Shown here: positions 40,126 to 51,694 of the stretch, piece by piece | How positions within the stretch are numbered: the stretch's first letter is position 1 | Layout: each line of letters starts with the position of its first letter | Origin: Calonectria ilicicola | Taxonomy: Eukaryota > Ascomycota > Sordariomycetes > Hypocreales > Nectriaceae | Reading direction: 5' to 3' | Length of the DNA: 64,000 nt | Assembly (NCBI GenBank): GCA_020809705.1 | Contig: CP085831.1 | Location: 3,472,001 to 3,536,000 of the forward strand | The notes under the pieces: model-generated | Seen by the model: the letters and a program-made list of their open reading frames with translations, nothing else | Databases searched by the model: none | What the model was told of the DNA's origin: nothing | Program-made: the position numbers and the translations under genes

Positions 40126-40544
40126 ATTATTAAGAGATTTTATTAATTAATAATAAATCTTTATATTTTAATAAGTTTTTTATATTTTAAATTTAAAAAG
40201 CTTAAATAAAGAAAATTCTTTTTAATATTAAATTTTAATAAAATTTTTTATTAAAATATTAGAAAAAATATTTCTAAATTATTATAATATTTAGTAATAT
40301 ACTTAATTTAAGTTTACATTTATAAGCTTTATTTAACTTATTAACTTGACCTTGCTAGATAGCTAGACTTATGTATAGGACAAAAGAAAAAAAAAATAGC
40401 TATGTTTGCTTAGAGAGCGATTGGCGGACAAGAGAAAAACGGAAAAGCACATTAAGAGGTAGAAAGAAGTAAAACAAGGTTCCAAAGAGCAAGTCTGTAA
40501 CATCCGGAAAAACGAACCGAAGCATCAACATCACAACTCACATT

Positions 40545-43500
40545 CTAACCGAATAGGCCAGTCATGGCGCTTACACCATTCTTTGGCTTTGGCAACTGTG
40601 GGAGCAAGGTTTGGACCCAGCCGACAATCTGAGGTGCTTGGACGGAAATCCTATAGCATTTATTAGCTGTTGAAACAGGACGACAATAGGTATCCTGGAT
40701 GAAATGGAAACTCACTTGCAACCAGTGGCAGTGGATTCCATCTTGCTACGAGAATTAGACTTGGACGAGCTGTGAGAGCCGCCAATGGAAAACGGGCCCC
40801 ATCCAACAGAGCCGCCACCAGATGAAGATGACGCAGACACTGCGCTTTCGAGCTTGGTTGTGTCTCCAGAAAACTAGCTCGTGTCAGTAATTGTAACAAA
40901 GCACATGGACTAGAATATTATGTATGAAAGACTAACGCTCAGTTCAATATCCGCGGCAACCACAAAAGCAGTGGGATACGAGGAGAATTGCTGGTAGTAA
41001 CCAGGGAGGTTTCGTTCTTCTTCAAACGCCTTCTTGAGCTCTTCTTCACCAGGGGAGATGTCAAACCTAAACAAAACAGTACCCAGTTAGCACTCTAGAA
41101 TGCACCTCAATAAAATAGAGTCGAGAATTTGATTGAACATACCTTCCGGAATCCAGCTCAGCGTCTGCGAACAGCTCAGCGTGGAGCCAGGGACGCTCGA
41201 TTTCCACAACCATGCAACTCATGGCAACCTCCACCTCAAGGCTTGACATTGATTGCATCGCCTGGCTATCATACATTGTTAGTCAGACAAGCTATTTGGA
41301 TCAGGACAGCCAAATAATGAAGGCCTACCTGCTGCTGGAAGTATGGGTTGCAGATGCAGATGCACTAGAGAACCACCATCCACCCCTAGCTGCAACTGTT
41401 GTAGCAGACTGAGAGGTGGAAGTTTCAGAAGAATCTTCCTTCACTGCAACTTTACACGTGATCTAGTAAATTGTAAGCACAGAATGTCACATTCAAGCTG
41501 TCATATCTGAGTGGCTTACCTTGGTCCAGGGGTTGGGGCTGTCATCCGCCTTGTTTCGCCAGGACTCCTCATTATCCAAGTCCTCGACATCGGCTGGGCC
41601 GGGATTCTTGATGCCTTTAGATTGCATTATGTTAGCTCCAACCTCTTTTACTTTGTGTTTAGACGTGAGGGGCTTACTAGGTGAGGTCCGCAGCTCTTCT
41701 TCGGACACCTGAACGCCGCTTTCATTCAATACAGGCAGGGTCAAAAGACGGCCTTCGCTGGTCGTTGGCGTCGAGCCATTAGTTTCTGTACCGTTGGCTA
41801 GCACAAGACTAGTTTCAGCTGCCTTAGCTATACCCAGCTGCTCCTTGAGATCTGAAATGTCGTCCTTCAGCTGTTTGGTCCTGGTGTCCAACCAGCCGAG
41901 GGCCTTCTTCTTATTAGCGTCGGTATTATCACGAACGGTCGCATTGTTTCGACTGAGACTATTTTCGGCGTATGTCTGCTGAGCCTTGAGTAGATCGTCA
42001 AGGACCTTGGCCGAAACTCCTGACATGCCGAACTTTTGCAAGAATTTGTTCTTTGCATCCTCAGCCACTGCAGGCCCACCCGTCTTCTGGTTTTTGGTAT
42101 CCATGTCAGAATACGCCTGTGCATAGGCACCTTTCAAGCTTGACACATCGCCATCGCTGTTGCTTCCGAAGACAGGATAAAATGCGTCCCCTTGGATCGC
42201 CTATACGTTTTGTCAACATTCTAAGATCGTGCTTACTACAGGCGAGAAAGAGGCCTTACCGAGTACAGGGTCTCGTGAGATGCCAAAAGGCTTTGTAGGC
42301 GGCGCAGCTCAACGCGAATCTCTGAGGCAGTGGGTTTCGAATTGTTCTTTTTCCAGTTGAGTACCTTCTTAGCCACAATTGTTGCCCTAAATTATCATTA
42401 GTACAGATAACTCTCCTACATGCAAGTGGACACATACCAAGACCCTGGAGTAAGCACAACTCCATTATATTCGCTGGAACCATCAGAAGCAATCACGGTC
42501 AAGTTGCGGTAAGCCTCCTTGCTGTTCTCAATTCTCTTCATGCCAGACGAAATGTCGACAACGCCGAAGTGGAAGTCCACCTATAATTGTGTAAGCGGTT
42601 TTTCCAACAATAGGCTTTGTTCGGCCATGTACCAAAAACTTGTAGCCATGAACTACCCAGTCCATATACTTGGTCTGGATATTGTTTTTGAACTAAGGTA
42701 AAAGTATTGTTAGCGCGTGAGTCTTTGCAAGTTGAACAGGGTGAAGCATTTACCTCCCGCGCATGCTCCTGGAGCCATTGATTATAACGTTCTCTGGCCT
42801 CTTTGATCTGAGCTGTCGTGGCTCCAGCTGGGGCCTGCATCTTCTCCAAAGCGGTGGCCTGGGCATGTGAATAAGCAGCGACCTCTCTGGCCCAGGCAGA
42901 TTGTTTCAAGACGTATGTGTCAACCTTGGTTCTATCCCCGCCGCCAGGTGTGTCATCCTTCGACGTGAGATACGCCATGGAGCTATTGTAGCGATCACGG
43001 ATGGTTTTGAGTCGCTCATCCGTCACCTCCGCAGTAGTATTTCCGATGACGCCAGAAACCGATGCTTCGACGGGGACAAGCAAGTTCAGGGCGGCCAAAT
43101 AGCTACGGGCGACGCTCTTGCCTGTTTTGCCGGCCTTTTGCTTTTATGTCAAAAAACACATTTTACGCGCGGTAATTAGGTTCACTCACGGTGTACTTTG
43201 ACAACGGGATCATTCCATCGACAAGCCTTGCCTCTTTCACCTGAATATCAAGTGGTGGCTTGATATGCTTATTCGTGTTGTAATAGTAGTCTCTATAAGA
43301 ATAGAAATGAGCATAGCCCAATCGTTCAAGAGGCAGTGGTAAACGCTTACTTCCAATCAATGATGGTTCCAGGCAGTGAGACCGTGAGAACCTGGTTACT
43401 GGCCACAGGGAGGGCACTCGCAATAGCGCCTCGCACCGTCTGTTATCTTGGTTAGTGGTCAAAGTTTTAACAAGGAGGAACGGAAACCATTTACTTCCGA

Positions 43501-43560
43501 GGCATGTTTCATCGCCTTCAAGATCTGCTTCGCCTGTTGCTCTTGGGTTGGGGTGGCCAT
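40545..43560 (-). CDS. Conserved-looking large fungal protein of unknown function (13 exons, 768 aa)
   Basis: All 13 exons join in frame: 43495-43560, 43351-43439, 43190-43292, 42754-43140, 42633-42692, 42438-42580, 42260-42386, 41520-42200, 41329-41462, 41143-41265, 40937-41066, 40716-40873 and 40545-40650. Together they give 2307 nt and 768 residues. The start MATPTQEQQAKQILKAMKHA is soluble, with no signal peptide. Residues ~70-310 are rich in charged helices (KTGKSVARSYLAALNLLVP, KYMDWVVHGYKFL). Residues ~430-455 (TKQLKDDISDLKEQLG) look like a short coiled coil. Residues ~555-600 are Ser/Thr-rich. The C-terminal part has ERPWLHAELF, then VGWGPFSIGGS and ending APQIVGWVQTLLPQLPKPK. I believe related proteins occur in other ascomycetes, but I know no assigned function. 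Nothing indicates damage, although the 3' end lies only 150 bp from the AT-rich block. Confidence 0.85.
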
Positions 43561-43680
43561 TTTTACTTTGAACCTGTGGTTATTTTGAGATATAAAATGA
43601 TTAATGGAGTAATGAAAACTTCAGAAAAATTGTGCTTTTTGGATTGCTTTTGAAAGGGATGAAAGGGGGAGAGGTGAGCC

Positions 43681-43688
43681 TTTATATA
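43681..43688 (-). promoter_or_regulatory. TATA box of the 768-aa protein gene
   Basis: TATATAAA on the - strand (in CAAAGTATATAAAGGC) lies about 121 bp before the ATG at 43560. It is a near-consensus TATA box at a usual distance. Confidence 0.5.
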
Positions 43689-46662
43689 CTTTGCCCGGAT
43701 ACTACTCATGTGCCTGATTGTGAAATTGACATGCGTAAGCGAATAGTGCTATTCCCCCAAATTGGACTCAAAGGGCCAGGGTCTTTCAGCGCTGAGAACC
43801 ATTCCTATCCTCCTGTCCGCACTCGGACTTGCGCCTCATTCAGGTGTGGCTCCGACGAGCAAGTCAATTAGGGACAACCCAGCGACGTGCCTTGGGACTA
43901 CCGAAGCCATGCATTGGATGTGTAGGCTTTCAAAAAGCACTAATGCCATTTATCACACAAACAACACATTGTGATGGGGCTCATTTCGAGCTATCTTTGT
44001 GACCTAGCAATTAATCTGTCCCACAAGGGCTAGATCTCAGCCAAGGCAAATACTGAGCTCAGCTGTTTACACAGCACCACATTCAACAGCCTAACACAAA
44101 TAGGGAAGTCTGTGGTACTATCTCATACCAGAAGCAAGCCATTGACTTTCTATTTCGGTGTGATATTGTCGACCTCATCCAACAAGCAGGTGACGCCATA
44201 ACTCCATTCACTTGAAAGCTTAGTATCGAACTATATAGTAAAGCACTGAAGCCGAATTTAACTCTCTTGATAATTTAAGTATATATTAATCTAAATAAAA
44301 ACATCCCGTGTGATACATAATAGAGTTTTTCTTTCAGCTAATGTTCATTTGATATGACAAATTGCAGGCCGTTAACTTTCACGTTGGAATGCGCACTAAT
44401 CTAATTGAACCAGTAGTTCACATTTGCATAATTAATCCCAAGCCTTTTAGCTTAAAAATCGGAAAAAAAAAGATGTCAAGTGATCTCAAAAGCTACTAGA
44501 CAGCTTTAGCCATCCATTGCGTTTTCTCTGCTTCCATTTAGTTTCCAAGACGGTATAGTGCATAAGGAGCAGCCCACGTAACGATCCCATAATAGGAAAC
44601 ATATGATGAATCAATTCAAAAAAGGCTGGCTGAATGTGATATTGCTGCAGGTATCAAAGATCGTGTGGCGACCTGAATACATAATCCAGGAGACACTATG
44701 ACAGTGCGAAAGGGACAATCCAGGCAAGTCGGGCGCGATCCAGTTGCCACTTTTACCCCTGTTTAAGTGCTATTCAGCCCATCAGAAACCAGTGTCTCAG
44801 GCGATAGAAACCAATTCTCAGTCACGAAGACGCCTTTCAATCACAGGCGGCAAACCGGATGATCCTATTCATCAATGCGGGGTATTGTGCACGATTGGGG
44901 GTTTGGTCTAGCCTGCATCTGGACAGGACTCAGCACAGTAGCACGAAACGGTGGAAATAAAATAAGTTCAGTTAACAAACTATTGAAAATTGTTTTGTGA
45001 GTGGGTAGGGTCCAGGCCGTCACCCTTGTCAATCACAGACACAGATGAGATAAACTAACCGTTTACTCTCGCAAAAGCAAGCCACTGATGTGAAGGTGGC
45101 TGCATAAAATGTTTCCCCGCGCCTCGAACTAGTCAATTTCTGGGAGACCTGGTGTGCTGTATGGCTTGGCAATTTTATGGCGGCCCGTCCCGCATGTTGA
45201 GCGACATCATGGAGACATGTCAAACCTGGGAGACCCCGATGCGTGCCCCCCGTGTCTATTAGCAAGGGATGACTCGATGGTCGGTCTGCCTGGCCTCATT
45301 GGGGCTAGCGCTTCATGAGGGGAGTCCGTGCTGCTTAGGGGGGTCTAAATAGTCGGATATTCCACCCGATTTGGGACCCTGCAAGTCTTCATCAACTCCT
45401 CTAGACTGAATTGGGACTGAAAAAGAAATAGTATGTACAAATGCAGTCAGCCTAAACTTGAAGCAGGGTGTCTGAGAACTTTGATCGTCGGTGTTACGAC
45501 CTCGGTGATCGTACAGGGCTCTTAGAGGCTGCTCCGTCCTGCAGTAATTGCCGCAATAGCGATCATTGACGAATCTTTGCCTCATGGTATAGAGACGAAC
45601 GGGCTGCTACTGTCCGCAGCTAGCTACTACTGGGTTGATGGTACAATTCAGTAGGGTCACGCTTGTGTTGTAATCGACGCGACTATACATAGTAGATGAT
45701 GTACTAGAAGCAAAGCAGCTAAAGAGTATTTAAGTTAAGATTGAATCTTGAGACTTTCTTACACATGATAAAAACAAACACTGTTTTTCAGGTAATGATG
45801 AACGCAATTTGAAACGCCTTTTCCATGTTGGAGTGTATGCTGTAGCTCTGAATTTGTGCGGTAACATGATAGCGAGATTTTGCCCAGGGTCATTCAACTG
45901 CGCATAATGTCAAACTCATTTTAAACCCCTCAACTAGCACCACAAGCATGGAGTGTTGCCGGAACTGAACTGCATCAACTTCCCTAACACCTACAGACAT
46001 GCTATGGTGATGGGAAACGTGGGTTCGAACCCTCAGCCTTTTGAAAAATTAGCTTTAGTCGGCAGATTAGTTAGTCCGGCTGCAACTCCAAACTGAGTGA
46101 TAAATGGATTCCGGTCTCAACACCAGGAAGAAGATTAACACACCCCAATCAACAGTTTCTTTAGCTTATTTCAAGGCTTTCTTTTTGAGGGATCGTTCGA
46201 TCCACTTGCCTTGGTGATGTTCATGATTTTTATTTAATTTTATTCTATCCAGTTCTATTATTTTTCCCTCCTATAAGCTGCTAGCCTACTTCGAACCTCC
46301 TCTTCCAAACACAGCAAATAACCAAGAAATTCGACTCTTTAGGCTGTGTGTGTGGTTTGTGCAACTTCGAATTCCGCCCCATTTCACTATTGTATCTTGA
46401 TAGCAGTCATTTATCGGACGCGATTGCGTGCTGGCCCCGCTCTGCACCTAAGCGAATAATGGAATACAACGCTTTAGGGTATGCTATCCTGTCTAGTCGC
46501 ACCGATTTAGACATGGGTGGTGTATCTTAAAAATATGTTGTAAACCATCTCTTCGTTTCAGACTGCATATACCATTCTCGAGTCATTCATTCTTAAACTG
46601 CTCAATACATCTAGTCTTTAAAACGGTGGAGCGAGAAGCCCCATCTTGTTCTCTTACCTTTT
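43689..46662. other. Long intergenic stretch, no supported gene
   Basis: About 3 kb. Open frames at 45029-45265 and 45313-45585 (both -) show no recognisable domain and lack a plausible gene structure. It contains the second copy of the dispersed repeat (45355-45387) and a lone tRNA B-box-like motif near 46020 without a foldable tRNA. Confidence 0.5.
45355..45387. repeat. Copy 2 of a dispersed repeat
   Basis: Matches 27777-27809. The differing bases are mostly C/T or A/G, as expected if one or both copies were touched by RIP. Confidence 0.4.
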
Positions 46663-49495
46663 TCAAAAGAGCCCCTTGCAGAGCGTCTCCAATTCCTTTA
46701 CACTACCACCAAGTTGATTCTCTAACCAAGTCTCTGCTTTGAACACTAGAATCTCCCAAGATTCCTCATCTTCTCTAAAGGTTTTCTTGATATACAAAAT
46801 CGCGCACGTAGTGGCAATGATTGAATCTTTGCTCTCATGTGCGACCACAGTATTGGGAAGACTGATCTTCAAGGCAGTGTCTGCAGAGATATTCAGTAGC
46901 TTTTCCAAACTCGCGCTCCATACCCAGTTGCCAGCGAAGCCTTGCAGAAATACAATTGATTGGAGACCGCTAGAAAGGTCATTTTGGCCAGGAGTCTCGG
47001 GCTCCTCATCGCTAGAAGACGCATCTCTCAAAAATCTGCTCACCCCAGCGCGAACTTTGTCCGGATCTCGACACTGCAGGAATTTGTTCGTTCCGGCAGA
47101 AGCCTCTTCATCTGCATCGCTGTCGCTCTCCTCCTCATCAAAAGAGGCACCTCTGAAGAATTTGCTCCGTCTTGCAGTAACCAAAGCCCGAACTTCGTCT
47201 TCACTGTCATCAGAGTCGGAATCACAGCTCCTGAGGAATTGGTTTGCTCCACCAGAACCATCGCTCTCACTATCATCGTCGTCTGAAGAATTATTCGCGA
47301 AGAATCTTCTCGCATTGACGCGATTGCCCTCGTGACCGTTTTTGTTACCTCCATTTGGTGCCTCCACAACATCAATCAATGCCGAAGTACTTGTGCATGG
47401 TTCAGTTGGGTTGCGTGTGACCTGTACCTCTTCATGGCCTTTATCCGCAGCCTCTCCAATTGCAGTAAACGAGCACCATTTCCCCGCCACTTGAAACAGT
47501 AAACCCAATCTGACTGCTTCCTTCTGAAGCATATCTGCGAAACTGGTTTTAAATATTTCCTTGATAAGCATGCCGCTGTCGAGTTTTGCTTTGCTAAGCC
47601 ATCCGCGTCCTTCTTCAAGTTCCTGAACTTCATTCCGAGCAGCGAGTTGGTGGATGACAGTAGACTTCTTGGCCAGTTGAATTATTGGGATCTCGATTTC
47701 CAATGTTCCACAATTGTGTGTGCCCTTGAGTAGCACCGATGTTGGCGTTTTCGTCATGTCTGGGTTTGAGATTAGGACATAGAGATTAGTCCTGCTGAAC
47801 GAATAGAGTTGCGGGATTTCTGTTGGGGTTTGGAGGTAACGCGGACAGGCAATTCTTGGAGGGCGGCCATCTTTTTGTTCAACTGCTTCAACCTCTCCAA
47901 ACCCTTCGTCATCGCCACAAGAGTTTGGGTCAAAGAGGGAAACAGATTCACAATGGGTTTGTGTAATATCGTTCTCGCCCAACGATATGTCGCTGAGTGA
48001 ATCGATAGTTTTTTCAATGATTTCAAAATCATCATCTCTAATATCCTCATTCTCCGCCTTGCCATACTTTATTTCCAAATGGTACGCATCGACGTGGGGT
48101 AGCAAAGCACCTTTAAGCATGCGAATGATCTTTTTATCCATCCTCTCACCATTCCGAATCAGCTGTGCAAACCCGTTGCCAGCACGAGCAACCCCTTCGA
48201 CTAAAGTAGTGCTAGCGTTGTGTCCCACACCAACAGAAAAAACGCGAATAGCATTGTTACTTTTTTTGACCTCTTCATTCACCAACTGAAATAGCGCTGA
48301 TGAAGCCCATATCTCACCGTCAGTTAATAGAAAAACTTCAAGGTTGAGCTTTTTATCCCGTTGATTGAACGTAGCTTCCATGGGGTTGTAGATTTCAGTA
48401 CCACCATAATCGGCTCTGAACTTTCCAATATGATAAATAGCCTCGTCAAGTGTTTCTTGACCATATGTGACTGATTGTGGCCAGAGAAAGCTGAATCGGT
48501 GGCCAAAACTGCATATGTTGAATTTGACCCCAACCGGTAACGACTTGAGGAAAATGAGCAGAGCTGCGGTTAGGTTTTCAATCTTGCCGTGCATACTACC
48601 GCTCCGATCACAAATGAAGACTATTTCGGGTTTCTCGACTGGTAGCTCAAACTTTGGAACCAGAGTTGTCATCAGCGCCTGTTGATTAGGGATGGTAGGG
48701 TGAGTCTCAAGAAACGCGGCTGGCTGGCCTACATTGGATGCCAGTATCTGCAAGACGTATTCCTTGTCTAGGCTCGTTGACTGCTGATACAATTTGACAG
48801 TTGCGGTATTGAGAAAAGGGCTTTTGGGAGTTAGAGCCGTTGTGCTTAGGCTCACAGATTGGATGAGACGGCGACTGAATAGATTTGATGGCTGATTGGC
48901 TCGGCATGCTGACATCGATTGTGATATCAAGCCCATCTTCCTTAATTTCAGTCTGATCTTTTTCCAGGCAAGTGGCTGTTCGATATCTTGGCGCGATGAT
49001 AGTTGGGATTATAAAGGAAATCCCGTCTATCTCAGCGTCGTGCTTGAGTTCATGGAGATACGTGATCTCAATCTCCACATTCTCTCCAACAGGGATGTTT
49101 CCAATTCGACTCTTGAAAACATCTGCAGAGTTGAGGGACTGCTCAAGTAAGCCAGCCGTTTTGCCGTTCGCAATAGCCTCGGAGAACTTTGCTTTAGCTT
49201 TTTGGCGTTCTTCTACTACGCCGTAGATATGACGACTGGCTACTGTACAGTTGAATCTGTTGACAGTGGCGCCATCATAGAGGGGGAAAAGGTAGTCAAT
49301 ACCTTCGAGGATTCGGGATGTAGGATTGGTAAAAGTCTGGGTCAAGGTCGTTTGACAGACGGTGTCCAAAATGCTTACATGAACGTGAAGTTTGACTCGT
49401 GGAAGATACTTCAACGTAGAATCTAGTGCAGTAAAGCATCCGCAGATGTCGGAGCTATTCCTCTCGTTCGGTTTTCCTGATATCTTTAAGGTCAT
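46663..49495 (-). CDS. VIT domain / von Willebrand factor A protein, interrupted by one frameshift
   Basis: Two - strand frames (49495 to ~48858, then ~48856 to 46663) together encode a VIT-vWA protein of about 940 residues. The first carries the VIT domain (residues ~30-190; LTQTFTNPTSRILEGIDYLF, GNIPVGENVEIEITYLHEL). The second holds the vWA domain: IVFICDRSGSM is the metal-binding MIDAS Asp-x-Ser-x-Ser, with GGTEIYNP and FLLTDGEIW completing the site. VIT-vWA proteins are usually intracellular scaffolds. Toward the C-terminus (47010-47320), five units of F-(F/L)-x plus an acidic Ser/Asp/Glu run recur. The frame changes at about 48858 near SPSHPI; a two-base loss there would explain it, with no intron. 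Thus it is either a recent pseudogene or a sequencing error. Confidence 0.85.
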
Positions 49496-49660
49496 TTCTT
49501 GACTTTTCCAACTCTATTTGAGCTGGTGTGGAATGAAAAAATGGTAGAAGGACCGATGATATTTGTGCACTAATGAGTCGCCTTCTGTTGCCTTTCAAAA
49601 TAATGATGAAATTAAGCCACGATTTGAATTGATAAAGCGACTGATGTAAAAACGATGGAG

Positions 49661-49666
49661 TTTATA
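49661..49666 (-). promoter_or_regulatory. TATA-like element of the VIT/vWA gene
   Basis: TATAAA on the - strand (GGTATAAACTCC) lies about 166 bp before the ATG at 49495. Confidence 0.4.
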
Positions 49667-51132
49667 CCAATTCTCGCATGTTTGCAATCCGAATATCGCA
49701 GATGGCGAACAGTGCGTGTTAGATGAGTCATTCTGTGGCGCTTGTGGTTTGTCCAGTGACAGGATTGCACTACCGGTGATTGCCTAATAAGATAATGCGC
49801 ATCGTACTCCGCTCGAAACTGATGTCATGAGTCACAAAATAAGGATAATTGGATGATTTCTAGACCGAGGTTCAGAACGGGAAATGGGCTCGGCGCAAGG
49901 ACAGGACTCCACAATCCCGCTGCTGAAGTGATGGTGGTAAGTAGAATCCAATTTTGAGGAACATTTATCATTAATTTTGTATTCCAATTGTCTCATAAAT
50001 ATAATCATCGTCAAAAAAGAAGAAATTGAAATTTCAATTCCCTGTCAACATCAATGTCTCCACACTGCTATAGAGTCTCATGACTCATAATTGCAACCAA
50101 CGAAAGAATTTTTGAATAATACAACATTGAGGGCCTTTTACTTGACCTTTAGTGTCAAGTCGTATCCGCCATTTCGTTACTGTGAGATAATTAACTTTTG
50201 TGGACCATGTCAAGATGTGCTCGGCCCATTTGGAATATCAGGGGAACAAGAGAAGCATCTCGCTGATTGCTGATAACACAAGCTAACATTGATGTCGAGG
50301 CATAGTAGCCAGAGCTTGTTATTGATTGATTAGATGGATATAGGGGGTTGGATAAATTTTCGTGATCAGCGTAAAACTGAGAAATCCGATAGACTCGCTG
50401 AAAATAAAGGTGGCTATCAGCAACTATGGATGCGGGGGTGAGGGAGCACAGATTTCCGTGAGAATATTGAAGGTCTCCATTTGATCTGCATAAGCCTTAT
50501 CTGTATGAGGGCAATATAATGAGGAATGGGAGTGGCTGGAGGTCAGCAGCTGGTTATTCTACCTTGAGAATTTTAGCAGACCTGTCAGCAAACATTCATG
50601 GAAGTTGCTTACCCTTCTCTCGTATTACACTGATTCGCGCGTAAAGGTTCTGACGAATGGATTGTTTTTCAGATAATAGTGAAATCTGATGTCGAAGAGG
50701 TGTCAGCATCAGCTCATATCCCATAAGCCATGGGGTCATGGTATCTGATCAATGGGTCTGTAGAAAATGCAAGGTTTTTTCATAGATCTAATCTGAACTA
50801 AGATGTTCTAATTTAGCCTATAATAGCCCTGAATTTAGCCCCATAGCATGTCCAGTCTCTCCCAATAATTGGCATGAGCCGTTGAATGCATGCGAACGAG
50901 GACATTTTGATCTCCCATATGACGGGTTGCAAACGAAAGAGAGAAATACGAGTAAATTAAAGAGAAAGCGAGTGTGTAATATCGTCCCCTGCTTCGATCT
51001 GGGCCCCAACACAAACAAGCTTAGAAACTTGAGGTGCTATGAACGCATATGTCGAAGTCTCCTTTTTTTCTTCTCCAAAGCCGATGTGGTAAGTTTGGGG
51101 GTCACATGAGTACCACGGTAGCCCAGGTAAAG
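49667..51132. other. Intergenic, no supported gene
   Basis: Short open frames such as 50091-50273 (+) and 50818-51018 (-) have no recognisable domain, and no RNA gene was recognised. Confidence 0.45.
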
Positions 51133-51563
51133 TTATTCATCATCGTCGTCGTCGTCGTTGGTGGTACTGGCGGTACCAGAGCCGCAGCCGGCGATCTAGT
51201 TATCCATGAAATTAGTACAAAAGTTGTGGGTAAGTTGCCTACCAGTGGAATAATGAATAGTACTCACACAGGTCTAGTACATTTTAGTTAGCACATCCCA
51301 CACAGTATTAAGCCTTAAGACATTTTTCAACTTACAGCCAGGTCCGAGGCACACTTTGTCCTGCACTTCTTCTTCTTGTCGCCCTTTTTGCCATTGCATC
51401 CATACAGACAAATACCTGACGCGGCAGTGCAGGCAGCCTCACATTTACCAAGCATAATGGCGCCTCCCGGAGCCTCTGCATTCGACTCAGACTGGACGTC
51501 CTGAGCAGGAATAGCGAGGGCAGAGCCAGCGAGGAGGGAGATGATGGCGATGGTGAATCTCAT
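51133..51563 (-). CDS. Small secreted cysteine-rich protein with two CX3CX6CX3C modules (98 aa)
   Basis: The start MRFTIAIISLLAGSALAIPA is a clear signal peptide (cleavage around residues 17-20). Exon 1 is 51336-51563. Intron 1 (51274-51335, GTAAGT...GCTAACT...CTAG) leads to a 6-bp microexon, 51268-51273, encoding Thr-Cys. Intron 2 (51196-51267, GTGAGT...TACTAAT...CTAG) leads to exon 3 at 51133-51195. With the microexon the cysteines fall at 41, 45, 52, 56, 67, 71, 78 and 82. This gives C-x3-C-x6-C-x3-C twice, separated by ten residues that are Lys-rich (NGKKGDKKKK). Without it the second module lacks its third Cys. The tail is NDDDDDDE. Such proteins act outside the cell, as effectors, antimicrobials or surface peptides; which one is unknown. 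An unspliced 78-codon reading exists but loses the second module's end. Confidence 0.75.
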
Positions 51564-51686
51564 TTTGATGATTAGATTAGATTAGGGCCGGATTAAAATT
51601 GTTTTTCTGTGGGTTTATGGTGTAAAGATGAGAAGATTGGTGATGAGAGTGGTGAGAAAGAGAAGATTACCTGGGATTTGAAGTCT

Positions 51687-51694
51687 CTTAAATA
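51687..51694 (-). promoter_or_regulatory. TATA-like element of the secreted Cys-rich gene
   Basis: TATTTAAG on the - strand lies about 125 bp before the ATG at 51563. The leader also carries a short GATTA repeat at 51568-51586. Confidence 0.35.

Larger units (their letters stand above)
32034..40396 (+). mobile_element. Possible older insertion (non-LTR-like) flanked by a 15-bp direct repeat
   Basis: AAATAGCTATGTTTG occurs at 32019-32033 and again at 40394-40408, exactly at the two borders of the AT-rich block. The right copy is preceded by an A-rich tail (AAAAGAAAAAAAAAA). A target duplication of this length behind a poly-A tail is the hallmark of non-LTR (LINE-type) insertion on the + strand. 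Only about 560 bp of this older DNA remain outside the LTR element inserted in it, AT-rich and without coding sense, so it would be a short 5'-truncated copy. The left end begins with the palindrome TTCCCCGCCGGGGAA, which a LINE would not require; another element class is possible. Confidence 0.35.

Noticed and set aside
45029..45585. Two - strand open frames
   Set aside because: No domain recognised and they overlap a dispersed repeat.
46015..46035. GGTTCGAACCC motif resembling a tRNA B box
   Set aside because: No acceptor stem, A box or anticodon arm could be folded around it on either strand.
50091..50273. 60-codon + strand open frame
   Set aside because: No domain, no promoter signal, no exon partners.
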